Source of the DNA: Ghiorsea sp.
Lineage (GTDB): Bacteria > Pseudomonadota > Zetaproteobacteria > Mariprofundales > Mariprofundaceae
Direction: 5' to 3'
Length of the DNA stretch: 64,000 nt
Assembly: GCA_027080505.1 (NCBI GenBank)
Contig: JALWRX010000029.1
Coordinates: 1 to 64,000 of the forward strand
The notes below the pieces were generated by a model. The model saw only the letters and a program-made list of their open reading frames with translations, ran no database searches and had not been told where the DNA came from. A program made the position numbers and the translations under genes. Shown here in pieces: positions 1 to 8,986 of the stretch. Every line of letters starts with the position of its first letter. The stretch's first letter is position 1.

Positions 1-254
1 ACCACAGCATCAGCCCAGCGTACCAATTGAATATGCCCCATGCCATGTTGTTCGGTTAAATCAAATAAGCTGGTGTGCACTTTATTGCCCGACAAGGCTT
101 CAAAGGTAAGCGGTGTGACAAACTCTATCGCAGACTTGGTCATCACCACCTGAACATCAGCCCCTTGTTTCATCAGCAAACGCATCAACTCCACAGCGCG
201 GTACACAGCAATGCCACCACCCACACCTAGCAAGATACGTTTGCCTTGTAACAT
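1..254 (-). CDS. coaBC: CoaBC, phosphopantothenoylcysteine decarboxylase/synthase, N-terminal part
   Basis: Translating the minus strand from the ATG at 254 gives MLQGKRILLGVGGGIAVYR and continues in frame off the left edge, so only about 84 N-terminal residues are visible. The GGGIAVYRAVELMRLL start and the following VVMTKSAIEFVTPLTFEALS are typical of the flavin-dependent CoaC half of Dfp/CoaBC, which ligates cysteine to phosphopantothenate and decarboxylates the product in coenzyme A synthesis. It begins 3 bp after the bcp stop codon on the same strand, suggesting co-transcription. coaD, a later step of the same pathway, lies near the other end of the window. The C-terminal CoaB domain is outside the window and unverified. 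Confidence 0.9.
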   Translation of the reverse strand, partial: MLQGKRILLGVGGGIAVYRAVELMRLLMKQGADVQVVMTKSAIEFVTPLTFEALSGNKVHTSLFDLTEQHGMGHIQLVRWADAV

Positions 255-257
255 GTG

Positions 258-740
258 TTAAGCCTGCAACTCTTTTAAACGCGCAAACACAGTGGCTACA
301 TGGTCTTTCACCCGAACTTTTCGCCAAGCTTCAACCACCACGCCCTCGGGGTTGATGATAAATGTTGAGCGCTCTACACCCATATATTTTTTGCCATAAT
401 TCATCTTTTCTTGAATCACATCAAAAGCTTTGCAAAAAGCTTCATCAGGGTCAGAAATCAAAGGGAAATTCAAATCATGTTTTTCAGTAAAATTCGTATG
501 CGACTTCAGTGAATCACGGCTCACACCTACAATCGCAGCATCTGCCGCACTAAAGTCAGGTTTGGCATCTCGAAACTCGCATGATTCTGTGGTGCAGCCA
601 GGCGTGTTGTCTTTAGGATAAAAATACACAATCACCCATTGACCCAACTTATCCGCCAATTTGAACTTGGCTTCAGGGTAAATATCCACTTCCAAATCAA
701 GCGGTGCTTTATCCCCTACATTTAATGTGTAATCAGTCAT
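258..740 (-). CDS. bcp: Thioredoxin-dependent thiol peroxidase Bcp (peroxiredoxin)
   Basis: A 160-aa AhpC/TSA-fold peroxiredoxin of the Bcp/PrxQ type, which reduces hydrogen peroxide and organic peroxides in the cytoplasm with electrons from thioredoxin. The motif YFYPKDNTPGCTTESCEFRD places the peroxidatic cysteine at residue 49 and a candidate resolving cysteine at 54, the spacing of the PrxQ alpha-2 type. Length is normal for the family. It is divergent from ispH, with 64 bp between the starts, and is followed at 3 bp by coaBC. Confidence 0.93.
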   Translation of the reverse strand: MTDYTLNVGDKAPLDLEVDIYPEAKFKLADKLGQWVIVYFYPKDNTPGCTTESCEFRDAKPDFSAADAAIVGVSRDSLKSHTNFTEKHDLNFPLISDPDEAFCKAFDVIQEKMNYGKKYMGVERSTFIINPEGVVVEAWRKVRVKDHVATVFARLKELQA

Positions 741-804
741 TGTTTCACCTCTACCAACTTTTTGCGTACACTATGCGGCAAACCGTAACCCAAGGACACA
801 AAAA

Positions 805-1761
805 ATGCAGCAACAGAGCATCAAATTTCAACCAAAATCAATGTTTTTAGCCCAACCTCGTGGTTTTTGTGCTGGTGTTGAGCGTGCGATTGAGATTGTA
901 GAACGCTCCATTGAAGTCTTTGGTGCGCCCGTTTATGTACGTCATGAAATTGTGCATAATAAACATGTGGTCAACTGTTTAAAAGATAAAGGTGCGGTGT
1001 TTATCAATGAAGTTAAAGATGCGCCTGATGGTGCAGTGCTTATCTTTTCTGCGCATGGTGTAAGCAAAGCTGTACAAGAAGAGGGTAAACAACGTGGGCT
1101 TCGTGTCATGGATGCAACTTGCCCATTGGTCACTAAGGTACATTTAGAAATCTTACGCCACTATGCCAATGGTGACCAAATTATATTGATTGGTCATGCA
1201 GGTCACCCCGAAGTAGAAGGCACGATGGGTCAAGCACCAGAAGGGGCTGTATTGCTCGTATCAGAGCCTGAAGATGTAGCAACTTTGCAAGTCAACGATG
1301 AAAATAAACTCGCTTTTGTCACCCAAACCACACTAAGCGTAGATGATACCAAAGATGTGATAGCAGCCTTGCAAACCCAATTCCCCAATATCCAAGCACC
1401 CAAAAAAGAAGACATTTGTTATGCTACCAGCAACCGACAAATGGCAGTCAAAGACTTGGCAAAAGTATCCGATGTGATTTTGGTGGTTGGTTCACCCAAT
1501 TCATCGAATAGCAACCGCTTAAGGGAAGTCGCTGAAAAAGAAGGATGTAGCGCATATTTAATTGAAAATGCACAAGCCATCACAGCAACCATGCTTGAAG
1601 GCAAAGCAAATATCGGGATTACAGCAGGTGCATCTGCGCCCGAAGTATTGATTGAAGAAGTCGTCTATCTATTGTCGCAACATGATAAAAGTATCGTCAC
1701 CACCCGTGAAACCGTAGAAGAAAATGTGCATTTCAGTATCCCCAAGGAATTAAAAACATGA
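805..1761 (+). CDS. ispH: 4-hydroxy-3-methylbut-2-enyl diphosphate reductase IspH
   Basis: A 318-aa IspH/LytB protein that catalyses the last step of the MEP isoprenoid pathway, converting HMBPP to IPP and DMAPP with a 4Fe-4S cluster. The three cluster cysteines are visible in PRGFCAGVERA (Cys22), MDATCPLVTKVH and EDICYATSNRQ. The start at 805 is supported by AAGGA about 8 bp upstream; a second in-frame ATG at 841 would still precede all motifs. Its stop overlaps the start of the next gene, an A-type Fe-S carrier, in an ATGA arrangement. This is a sensible pairing because IspH needs cluster delivery. Confidence 0.95.
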   Translation: MQQQSIKFQPKSMFLAQPRGFCAGVERAIEIVERSIEVFGAPVYVRHEIVHNKHVVNCLKDKGAVFINEVKDAPDGAVLIFSAHGVSKAVQEEGKQRGLRVMDATCPLVTKVHLEILRHYANGDQIILIGHAGHPEVEGTMGQAPEGAVLLVSEPEDVATLQVNDENKLAFVTQTTLSVDDTKDVIAALQTQFPNIQAPKKEDICYATSNRQMAVKDLAKVSDVILVVGSPNSSNSNRLREVAEKEGCSAYLIENAQAITATMLEGKANIGITAGASAPEVLIEEVVYLLSQHDKSIVTTRETVEENVHFSIPKELKT

Positions 1762-2090
1762 AACAAGCTGATATTAACCTTACCCCCGCTGCCATTGCCC
1801 AGTTTGCCAAGAAATTAAAAGAAGCCAACAAACAGGCTGTACGCCTATCTTTGCGCGAAGCTGGCTGCTCAGGCTTGGAATATGTGCTCGACTTTGAAGA
1901 TAAGGCAGAAGCAGGCGATTTAGCTGCAGAATTTGATGGTTTAACCATCTATATCGCTGAACAGTATTATGATAACGCCATCAAGGGTTTAGAGATTGAC
2001 TACCAAGAAGATATGCTTTCCTCATCATTTGTCTTTAACAACCCCAACAAAAAAGGCGAGTGCGGCTGCGGCAAGTCGTTTACTGCCTAA
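1758..2090 (+). CDS. A-type iron-sulfur carrier protein (IscA/ErpA/HesB family)
   Basis: A 110-aa HesB/IscA-fold protein ending in GECGCGKSF, the conserved CGCG tail of A-type carriers. The third cysteine lies in REAGCSGLEYVLDF near residue 36. These proteins receive Fe-S clusters from the scaffold and deliver them to apo-targets. Translation is coupled to ispH by a 4-bp overlap, so the simplest inference is maturation of IspH and other 4Fe-4S enzymes, as ErpA does in Escherichia coli. IscA and ErpA cannot be separated by eye, so no symbol is given. It converges with the next gene, leaving one base between the stops. Confidence 0.9.
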   Translation: MKQADINLTPAAIAQFAKKLKEANKQAVRLSLREAGCSGLEYVLDFEDKAEAGDLAAEFDGLTIYIAEQYYDNAIKGLEIDYQEDMLSSSFVFNNPNKKGECGCGKSFTA

Positions 2091-2091
2091 A

Positions 2092-4929
2092 CTAAAACGA
2101 ACTACCCAATCTAAAATACGCTTGCTTGCCGCCTATCACATCATCCAAACCTTTGGCGTAACCCAACTGCAAACGAACACGTTGGTTATAAAATACCACC
2201 ATATCTCCACCCAACTCGGCACCTATGCCTGTATAGGTTTTGGCTGTATTAAGGTCATTGCCCACACGGGCTGTATCGACAAAGACTTGCCCAAATAAGC
2301 TGTCTATACCTATGGGTGGTGCCATCAAACCTTTTTCAATTCTAGCTATCGGAAAACGATATTCAGCCGATGCGAGCAACATATTCTGACCTAACAGTGC
2401 AGCATCAGCATAACCTCTTAAACTGTATTGCCGTTGATTGAATGATGCGCTGGCAGGTAGTGGGTCTAACAGGTTGGGAATGATGTTGATATTGTTGTTC
2501 CCTCCCACCGAAAATGGACGTGATGCAGCATCACCAAACCCTGTATCCAAACGCAAGGCTAATACCTGCTCACCACCCAAATCATTAAACTGTCGCCCAG
2601 ACAACATCAACATATTTCCTGTATAAGTACCGCCCAAACCTTTGCCTGATTCTGCAAGCATGGACAACACATAACCTGTCGATGCGCTACTAATACCACG
2701 GGGATAAGTTAAGCGCGTATCATACACCAAAGCAGCCCCCAACAATGTATCCTGAAAGTCTGTATTTAATGCTGAATATTGTGGTGCAAGCCAAGATAAC
2801 GATTGTGAGACATGATTAAGCGCAAGGTGAGCTGTCCACCGCGATTGCTGCTTCAACCATGGGAAAATCAATTCACCATCTAATCGCTGGTTTTCAGTCA
2901 ATGCAATGAGATTATTTTGATTATCAAAGCTGGGAAGCTGCATTTTTTCGGTATGTAGTTTCAACAAGGGATACCAACCATCATAAATATAGTCCAAGTT
3001 GAACACAGGTGATGATACCAACGATTGATAGCCTGCATACAAACTATAATTATGCCGATTCAACACATCTGAACCAAAAATAAACGCACCCAATTCCACC
3101 CCTTGACTGGTCAACGCAAAATTTGGCAACCATGATGTGGGCAGCGCACTATCCCATGCTGAATAAGGCACGGGGTTGCTAATGCTGATGTTTTGCTCGG
3201 GAAATTGAGGGTAGGGGAATACTGTTGTTTGCTTGCTTGAGACAACGGGCTGATGTTGTGGCTCATGAAGTTGATACACATCAAAACCTTGTGCATGGTA
3301 ATCAATACTTAAAAGCGACCCTTGATCATTCATAAATGGTGAAAAAGCACCACCCAACACTTGTGTCAGTTGTGTCGTGTTACCTGAAACGTTGTGTTTA
3401 AAAATATTATACACACCATCATGTTCAGCGGCATACACCATATCAAGGCTATCACCAACAAACCTTGCATCGGTTTCCACCAACATATCATGGGTAATCT
3501 TCGACCAAGATTTTTGCTTCAAATCAAACGTTTCAATATCCCAACCTGAATCTTTACGCCACACCGATGATAACAAGAGTTGCCCATCTGCCGACCAATC
3601 CAAGCCTGATAATGTTTCATCATCTTTACCCTGCCACAACACTTTGAGAAGTTTCCCCTTAGTATCAAGCAGGTGAATGGCATGTTGCCCTCGATAGTTT
3701 TTCACTGCCGCAATTTGCGAGCCATCAGGTGACCATGTGGCAAAGATATAACGCCCGCAGTGGGTCAGTTGTTCACTCACACCATTGGCATCAACTCTGT
3801 ATATATCATAATAACGATTGGCATTATCACATATATCAGGTTGCGTCATGAGTAAACCTGCCTGCTCATGCCAATCTAACCTTGCCCCAGCATTAAGCTC
3901 CAGCAGTGTAGTGGTTTCACCTTGATAGATTTGTTTGAGTTTCGCCCCATTGGCTAAGTTATCACTGACATAAAAGATACGCCCATCATCAGCTTGCAGC
4001 ACTGATGACTTAAAATCGCCTGTTTGTGATAAACGCTTACCTTCATGTAAACCTTGTTGCTTGATTCGTGCAATCTGCGGCTGAAACTTGGCATTCACAT
4101 AAACTTCAAACTCAGCCCAAATCGCTGTCATATCCTTGCCCAATACTTCTTCATACAAATCATTGATGGCAAATGGCAGCCAATGATCTGAATAGGCTTC
4201 TACAATCTTAGGCAAAGTATCTTCACCATAAGTATCGGCAATAAACTGATAAAAATACACCCCATACAAATAACGACTGGTCGCCAAGGGCCAAAGGGTA
4301 TTGAGTTGATTGATTTGTTTCACAGGCTTGATGCCTGCATCCACTTCCATGCGCATCATCATTTGAAAATATGTGCTTTGTCCGCGCCCAATACCCAGCT
4401 TTTTATCCGTTTCATAATACGTCGCCAAACCTTCATGCATCCAAGCAGGCATAAATACATTGGGAAATGCCAAAAACATGCGCCCGAAGACGTTGCGGAT
4501 ATTTTTAGGTCCCCCTCGTGCTTTGTCCAAATGCAAGGTGTGTACAAACTCATGCAAAATTAGTGTTTCCAGCCAGCCTGCGTGGTCTTCCAAGCTGTTC
4601 ACATGATTGGGGCGACTAACAAACAAAGTAATTCGGTTGGATGGAATTGGCATGGCAAAACCATTGCTAGCATCCATTTCATCGCTTAATACAATCTCAG
4701 TTTTTTCTTGGGGATACCAGTTCAGAATAGGGGTTAAACGGGCATACACAGACTCCGCAATTTGCAACGAACGCTTGGCTAAAGCTTGCTCACCTGCATA
4801 AAAATGAATACGAAAATGCGCACTTTCTTGGCTTTTCCAATCTAGGTTAGAAGCATGGTTAATGCCTGCATAAGCCCAGGAAGCACTACAAACCCACAAC
4901 ACCACAATATACAATAAGCAACGCATCAT
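2092..4929 (-). CDS. Outer-membrane protein: gluzincin-like peptidase, WD40-like propeller and Omp85-type barrel
   Basis: A 945-aa exported protein. Residues 1-21 form a signal peptide. HEFVH (126-130) followed by MPAWMHEGLATYYETD supplies the HExxH and downstream Glu of a peptidase-MA-type gluzincin. Residues of about 290-590 contain PD40/TolB-like propeller repeats such as IFATWSPDGSQIAAV and LSGLDWSADGQLLLSS. The last 300 or so residues resemble a bacterial surface antigen (Omp85/D15) barrel, with SLRGY and a terminal Phe as expected for BAM recognition. The substrate is unknown. It lies 26 bp downstream of lplT and is probably in the TetR-aas-lplT transcript, hinting at an envelope role. 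The domain architecture is read by eye; the protease activity is inferred. Confidence 0.8.
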   Translation of the reverse strand: MMRCLLYIVVLWVCSASWAYAGINHASNLDWKSQESAHFRIHFYAGEQALAKRSLQIAESVYARLTPILNWYPQEKTEIVLSDEMDASNGFAMPIPSNRITLFVSRPNHVNSLEDHAGWLETLILHEFVHTLHLDKARGGPKNIRNVFGRMFLAFPNVFMPAWMHEGLATYYETDKKLGIGRGQSTYFQMMMRMEVDAGIKPVKQINQLNTLWPLATSRYLYGVYFYQFIADTYGEDTLPKIVEAYSDHWLPFAINDLYEEVLGKDMTAIWAEFEVYVNAKFQPQIARIKQQGLHEGKRLSQTGDFKSSVLQADDGRIFYVSDNLANGAKLKQIYQGETTTLLELNAGARLDWHEQAGLLMTQPDICDNANRYYDIYRVDANGVSEQLTHCGRYIFATWSPDGSQIAAVKNYRGQHAIHLLDTKGKLLKVLWQGKDDETLSGLDWSADGQLLLSSVWRKDSGWDIETFDLKQKSWSKITHDMLVETDARFVGDSLDMVYAAEHDGVYNIFKHNVSGNTTQLTQVLGGAFSPFMNDQGSLLSIDYHAQGFDVYQLHEPQHQPVVSSKQTTVFPYPQFPEQNISISNPVPYSAWDSALPTSWLPNFALTSQGVELGAFIFGSDVLNRHNYSLYAGYQSLVSSPVFNLDYIYDGWYPLLKLHTEKMQLPSFDNQNNLIALTENQRLDGELIFPWLKQQSRWTAHLALNHVSQSLSWLAPQYSALNTDFQDTLLGAALVYDTRLTYPRGISSASTGYVLSMLAESGKGLGGTYTGNMLMLSGRQFNDLGGEQVLALRLDTGFGDAASRPFSVGGNNNINIIPNLLDPLPASASFNQRQYSLRGYADAALLGQNMLLASAEYRFPIARIEKGLMAPPIGIDSLFGQVFVDTARVGNDLNTAKTYTGIGAELGGDMVVFYNQRVRLQLGYAKGLDDVIGGKQAYFRLGSSF

Positions 4930-4954
4930 CTTACCCCTTCCCCTTGGTTCAACC

Positions 4955-6115
4955 TTATGTGTTTTCAGGCAACTTTACTGCAATGATGGTGGTTACCACT
5001 AAAATAAAGCTACCTAACACCATCATGGATGTGGTTGCAGCCACCCCCATACTCACGGCAAAAGTATATACAGTCGTTGCTGTCAACATTGATGCATTTT
5101 CAAAAAAGTGTTGCACCGCAACCGCATGCCCACTGCCCACCGACTTATGTCCAATATCTTGCAATACTGCATTCACTGGCACAACAAACAAACCACCACA
5201 CAAACCTGCAACAAACAACAGCACTCGTGCGATGTTGACATCATCCACCAACATCAAAGCCAAAATACTCAAACCCAAGGCATAAGCTGCAAAACGCACG
5301 CGCTTTAAGTGATGCATGGGTATCAAGCGTGGTGCTAACAATGCACCACAAGCAATACCCAAAGCAATAAACAATGACAATAAGGAAATATCTTCAGTAG
5401 TGGACAATAACAACACCACTGGTGCCCAAGCAATAATAATCAGGCGCAACGATACTGCCGATGCCCAAAATAAACTCACACCCAACGTTGAAAAGCGAGC
5501 TCTAGGGTTGGAAAGTAAAGTAACGACTGTTGCCTTGAAACTACCCAGCGCACCTTTGGCTTCTTTTTGATGTGCAGCAGGAAGTTTGGACATCAATAAC
5601 GCCACTACCGCCGAAACGGCATATAAACTCAACACAAAAAGTAGTGCAATATGGATAGAATAATCAGCAATCTTGGCACCAACCACCGTACCCACCAGAA
5701 TGGCAACAATGGTGCTACCTTCCACCCAACCATTGCCCTTCATGAGGTCTTCCTCGTTGTCCACAAGCTCAGGTAGAATACCATACTTTGCAGGGCTATA
5801 GGTTGCAGCTCCTATACCAACAACAGCATAAGCAACTAAAGGCTCCATACCCAACAGCAAGAGCAATGCACCCACACCTTTAATAATATTGGCTAACATC
5901 AACACTTTGGGTTTGGAATGGGTATCCGCAAATGTACCCACCCAAGGCGCTAACACCACAAATGCCACCAGAAAACAGCCTTGAAGTGCTGGCACATACC
6001 AATCACCTTGCAGTGCGCCTTGCATCACCATGGCAACAGCCACAAACAACATAGCATTGTCTCCCATGGCAGTTAAAAACTGAGCGGTTAACAGTTTACG
6101 AATATCTTTATTCAT
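4955..6115 (-). CDS. lplT: LplT-like lysophospholipid transporter (MFS)
   Basis: A major facilitator superfamily permease of about 386 aa starting MNKDIRKLLTAQFLTAMGDN, with alternating hydrophobic helices throughout. LplT flips lysophospholipids across the inner membrane for re-acylation by Aas, and the two are adjacent or fused in many proteobacteria. The ATG at 6115 is preferred because it overlaps the aas stop by 8 bp (AATGAATAA), which couples translation; a longer reading frame from 6220 would lie inside aas and adds a non-homologous-looking prefix. The assignment rests on MFS character plus the aas neighbour. Confidence 0.87.
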   Translation of the reverse strand: MNKDIRKLLTAQFLTAMGDNAMLFVAVAMVMQGALQGDWYVPALQGCFLVAFVVLAPWVGTFADTHSKPKVLMLANIIKGVGALLLLLGMEPLVAYAVVGIGAATYSPAKYGILPELVDNEEDLMKGNGWVEGSTIVAILVGTVVGAKIADYSIHIALLFVLSLYAVSAVVALLMSKLPAAHQKEAKGALGSFKATVVTLLSNPRARFSTLGVSLFWASAVSLRLIIIAWAPVVLLLSTTEDISLLSLFIALGIACGALLAPRLIPMHHLKRVRFAAYALGLSILALMLVDDVNIARVLLFVAGLCGGLFVVPVNAVLQDIGHKSVGSGHAVAVQHFFENASMLTATTVYTFAVSMGVAATTSMMVLGSFILVVTTIIAVKLPENT

Positions 6116-8267
6116 TGCTTGCCAACATTTTTTCAGCCAAAGCTTGTGCTGCGACATAATGGATTTTACCCGTACCCAACAATGGAATTTCAGAGACATA
6201 CAAATATGTTTTAGGCACATTCAATTCATTAATGCCATGCTCTTTAACATATGCCACCAAATCTTTACGGCTTGGAGATTCTAGAGTGCTCATCAACACG
6301 ACTTTCTCACCTTTGCCCGCATCAGGGAATGCCAATGCCACATGCTCATACTCTGGCCAGCAATGTTTACATAGTTCTTCCACGGCAGTGAGTGAAATCA
6401 TTTCGCCAGCTACTTTGGCAAACCGTTTGGCTCTGCCTTGAATATGCACAAAACCTTCATCATCTACTTCAACAATATCACCAGTATCATACCAACCGTC
6501 TTTAGGTGGCACCATTTCACCTGGATTATCGTATAACAAATACCCTTTCATCACATTGGGAGCTTTAACAAATAAACGCCCACCTTTAGGAATACCTGGA
6601 ATATGCTCTAATTTGTATTCAATGCTGGGCATAAAGCGACCCACTGTGCCCAGTTTAAAATACATAGGTGTGTTCACCGATAAGATTGGGCTGGTTTCAG
6701 TTGCACCATAACCCTCAAGAATGCGTACACCAAATTTTTCCATCCACAAATCGCGTGTTTCTTGTTGTAACTTTTCAGCACCTGCCACCGCATATTTCAT
6801 GGTATAAAAATCATAAGGATGGGCATATTTTGCGTATGCTGCCAAGAAAACATTGGTACCAAAAAGAATGGTGGCGTTAATGTCATAAGCCATTTCAGGA
6901 ATAACGCGATAATGCAGCGGTGAAGGGTAAAAGAACGTTTTGATACCATTTAAGGTGGTTAACATGGTACCTGCGGTAAGCCCAAACGAATGAAACATAG
7001 GTAGCGCATTTAAACACACATCGTTTTCATTAAATGAAATGCTTGCCCGTACCTGCTCAACATTGGCTAAAATATTTTGATGTGACAAAACCACGCCCTT
7101 AGGTATGCCTTCTGAACCAGACGTAAACAATACCACTGCTGCATCATCAGGTTTAACATGTTTAATCAGTCTACGAATACCCAAGCTCGGATATTTTGCC
7201 ATCAACAAACCTTTGAGTTTATGGAAAATATTCAGTTTTTCTTTTAAGTCTTCTAAATATACAACTTCAGCTTCTTGCGAAATGGCTACGATAAGTTCAT
7301 CCAACTCTGCTAATTCAATAAACTTCTTCGATGTAATCACCGTGCTCACACTGGCGGTTTTGAGTGCGGCAAGCACAGCTTTCTCACCTGCTGAAAAGTT
7401 CAACATAGCTGGAATAAGCCCTCTTGCTTGCATGGCAAAAAAGGTTAGGAAACAACCATTAGCATTGGGTAACATCAAACCAACATGCTCACCCTTTTGT
7501 AAAGACTTGGGCAACAGTTGTTGTAAAACCATACTGCGTGTAAAAATATCAGCGTAATGTAGCGGTGTGCGCTCCAAATCTTCAATCACCTCATGTTTTT
7601 CACCATGAATCACTGCTGCATCAAGCAAACTATCCCAGAGCCTTTGTTTATAATTCGATGATTGAAATACCATGTCCCGCATAATATCTGCTAGCTGTTC
7701 CCCCGCTTTATGCCTGCGTTCACGGCTACTTATGCCTTCTGGAAACACCATTTTTGTTGGTGGTAAAATCGTTAAAGAAATCTGTGGAAACCAACGCAGT
7801 TTCGCCTGCCCTTGCATACGTGAAAGATGTGAATATTGCGCACCCTGAATACGCACAGGAAGTATGGTTGCATCGGCTTTATCCGCTACCATGCCAGAGC
7901 CTGGATATACCTTCATCAATGAGCCCGTTGAAGTAATCCTACCTTCTGGGAACACCACAACTCTGTGTCCATCTTTGACATGCTGAATCAAGCTTTTCAT
8001 TGCCATAGGGTCGCTATGGTCAATGGCAAAAAGTGATACAATATATTTAACAGGTGCCATCCACCATTTATTATAATATTGCCCATGTATAGCAAAACTC
8101 ACTTTGATGGGTAAAAACAATGTTAATAAAATACCATCCAAGAATGATGTATGGTTTGCCACAATAAGGGTGCGTTCATCAAGGTCTTTAAGATGCTCCA
8201 AACCTGTCACTTTTACCTTAAACACCAGTTTTAATAATACCTTAGCAAAAAACATCAACAATCTCAT
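6108..8267 (-). CDS. aas: Aas, bifunctional lysophospholipid acyltransferase / acyl-ACP synthetase
   Basis: A 719-aa protein, the same length as E. coli Aas. The N-terminal third is a PlsC-type acyltransferase with NHTSFLDG (HX4D) and VVFPEGRIT. The remainder is an AMP-forming acyl-activating domain with VLFTSGSEGIPKGVVLSHQN, EGYGATETSPILS and YDTGDIVEVDDEGF. Together they re-acylate 2-acyl-glycerophospholipids at the cytoplasmic face of the inner membrane. The gene overlaps the TetR gene upstream (ATGA) and lplT downstream, so all three are translationally coupled. A GGAGG-type ribosome site precedes the start. Confidence 0.93.
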   Translation of the reverse strand: MRLLMFFAKVLLKLVFKVKVTGLEHLKDLDERTLIVANHTSFLDGILLTLFLPIKVSFAIHGQYYNKWWMAPVKYIVSLFAIDHSDPMAMKSLIQHVKDGHRVVVFPEGRITSTGSLMKVYPGSGMVADKADATILPVRIQGAQYSHLSRMQGQAKLRWFPQISLTILPPTKMVFPEGISSRERRHKAGEQLADIMRDMVFQSSNYKQRLWDSLLDAAVIHGEKHEVIEDLERTPLHYADIFTRSMVLQQLLPKSLQKGEHVGLMLPNANGCFLTFFAMQARGLIPAMLNFSAGEKAVLAALKTASVSTVITSKKFIELAELDELIVAISQEAEVVYLEDLKEKLNIFHKLKGLLMAKYPSLGIRRLIKHVKPDDAAVVLFTSGSEGIPKGVVLSHQNILANVEQVRASISFNENDVCLNALPMFHSFGLTAGTMLTTLNGIKTFFYPSPLHYRVIPEMAYDINATILFGTNVFLAAYAKYAHPYDFYTMKYAVAGAEKLQQETRDLWMEKFGVRILEGYGATETSPILSVNTPMYFKLGTVGRFMPSIEYKLEHIPGIPKGGRLFVKAPNVMKGYLLYDNPGEMVPPKDGWYDTGDIVEVDDEGFVHIQGRAKRFAKVAGEMISLTAVEELCKHCWPEYEHVALAFPDAGKGEKVVLMSTLESPSRKDLVAYVKEHGINELNVPKTYLYVSEIPLLGTGKIHYVAAQALAEKMLASNE

Positions 8268-8860
8268 ACCTCACCTCCCACAGTGTTAAAACGAACCAAT
8301 AAAGTTTGCACAATGTCTTTAATATTCAAACCATCATCATCCAACTTATTCAACAATGCTAGGGTGCAAATCCCATGCACACCCGCCCATAATGCCCTCG
8401 CCTCTAAAGCAATATCTTTGTCGAACTTATCAGGATAGGCACATTTCAACTGTTCTTCAAGCAAGCGGAACAATTGCGCCCTATGTTTCTGGTATGTTTC
8501 TGGTAGCTCCACACCCTCGGGTAAGCGGTGCTCAAATAAGGTCTGCCAACGGTTGGTTTCTTGCAATGCATAGTCCACATAACGCATCACCATAGCTTCA
8601 ATCGCCGCATGACAATGTGTTGCATCCTGCGCTGCCGAGCGCAATTTTTTCTCTAAAGCGAGTAATGAACGCATATTGACTTCAAAAATAAGCAGGTCCA
8701 TGCTCTTAAATACTTGGTATAATGTCCCCACAGCATAACCCATTTCTTTGGCAATATGCCTTGCATTCATGCCCTGCATACCGTGTTCAACGATACATTG
8801 TTCCGCAACATCAATAGCTAATTGCCTGATTTCTTCTCGCGTATGTTTTCCTCTTGCCAT
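8264..8860 (-). CDS. TetR/AcrR-family regulator of the aas-lplT operon
   Basis: A 198-aa one-component regulator. Its N-terminal HTH (MARGKHTREEIRQLAIDVAE, then ARHIAKEMGYAVGTLYQVFK) is typical of TetR; the C-terminal half is a divergent ligand domain. It is first in an operon with aas and lplT and overlaps aas by 4 bp. Two copies of an ATGAAC-N3-GTTCAT palindrome lie in its own promoter, so auto-repression with control of phospholipid salvage is inferred. A lipid-derived or acyl-CoA ligand is plausible but not shown. Confidence 0.88.
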   Translation of the reverse strand: MARGKHTREEIRQLAIDVAEQCIVEHGMQGMNARHIAKEMGYAVGTLYQVFKSMDLLIFEVNMRSLLALEKKLRSAAQDATHCHAAIEAMVMRYVDYALQETNRWQTLFEHRLPEGVELPETYQKHRAQLFRLLEEQLKCAYPDKFDKDIALEARALWAGVHGICTLALLNKLDDDGLNIKDIVQTLLVRFNTVGGEV

Positions 8861-8875
8861 AAGACCCTCTCAAAA

Positions 8876-8930
8876 ATGAACACTGTTCATCACTACAGCG
8901 AAGTAAAGTGAACACCGTTCATTTTGTCAA
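8876..8930 (-). promoter_or_regulatory. Promoter with two TetR-type operators upstream of TetR-aas-lplT
   Basis: On the minus strand TTGACA (8930-8925) and TTTACT (8907-8902) are separated by exactly 17 bp. That spacer contains GTGAACACCGTTCAT (plus strand, 8908-8922), and a second, perfect copy ATGAACACTGTTCAT lies at 8876-8890. Centres are 32 bp apart, about three helical turns. One site sits between -35 and -10 and one lies downstream of the likely start, the geometry of a repressor operator. That the TetR protein binds here is inference. Confidence 0.75.
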
Positions 8931-8933
8931 GCG

Positions 8934-8968
8934 AAAAAAGTCAGACCAACCGAAATCAGCCTGACTTT
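8934..8968 (-). terminator. Rho-independent terminator after pheT
   Basis: Inverted repeat AAAGTCAG (8937-8944) and CTGACTTT (8961-8968), followed on the minus strand by a T-run. It lies 19 bp past the pheT stop and directly upstream of the TetR promoter. Confidence 0.7.
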
Positions 8969-8986
8969 CTTATTTCTAAGCGGGTA

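Noticed and set aside
4359-4553. Open frames of 60-100 codons inside the 945-aa gene and in many other large genes.
   Set aside because: They overlap strongly supported genes in other frames and show no motifs or initiation signals.
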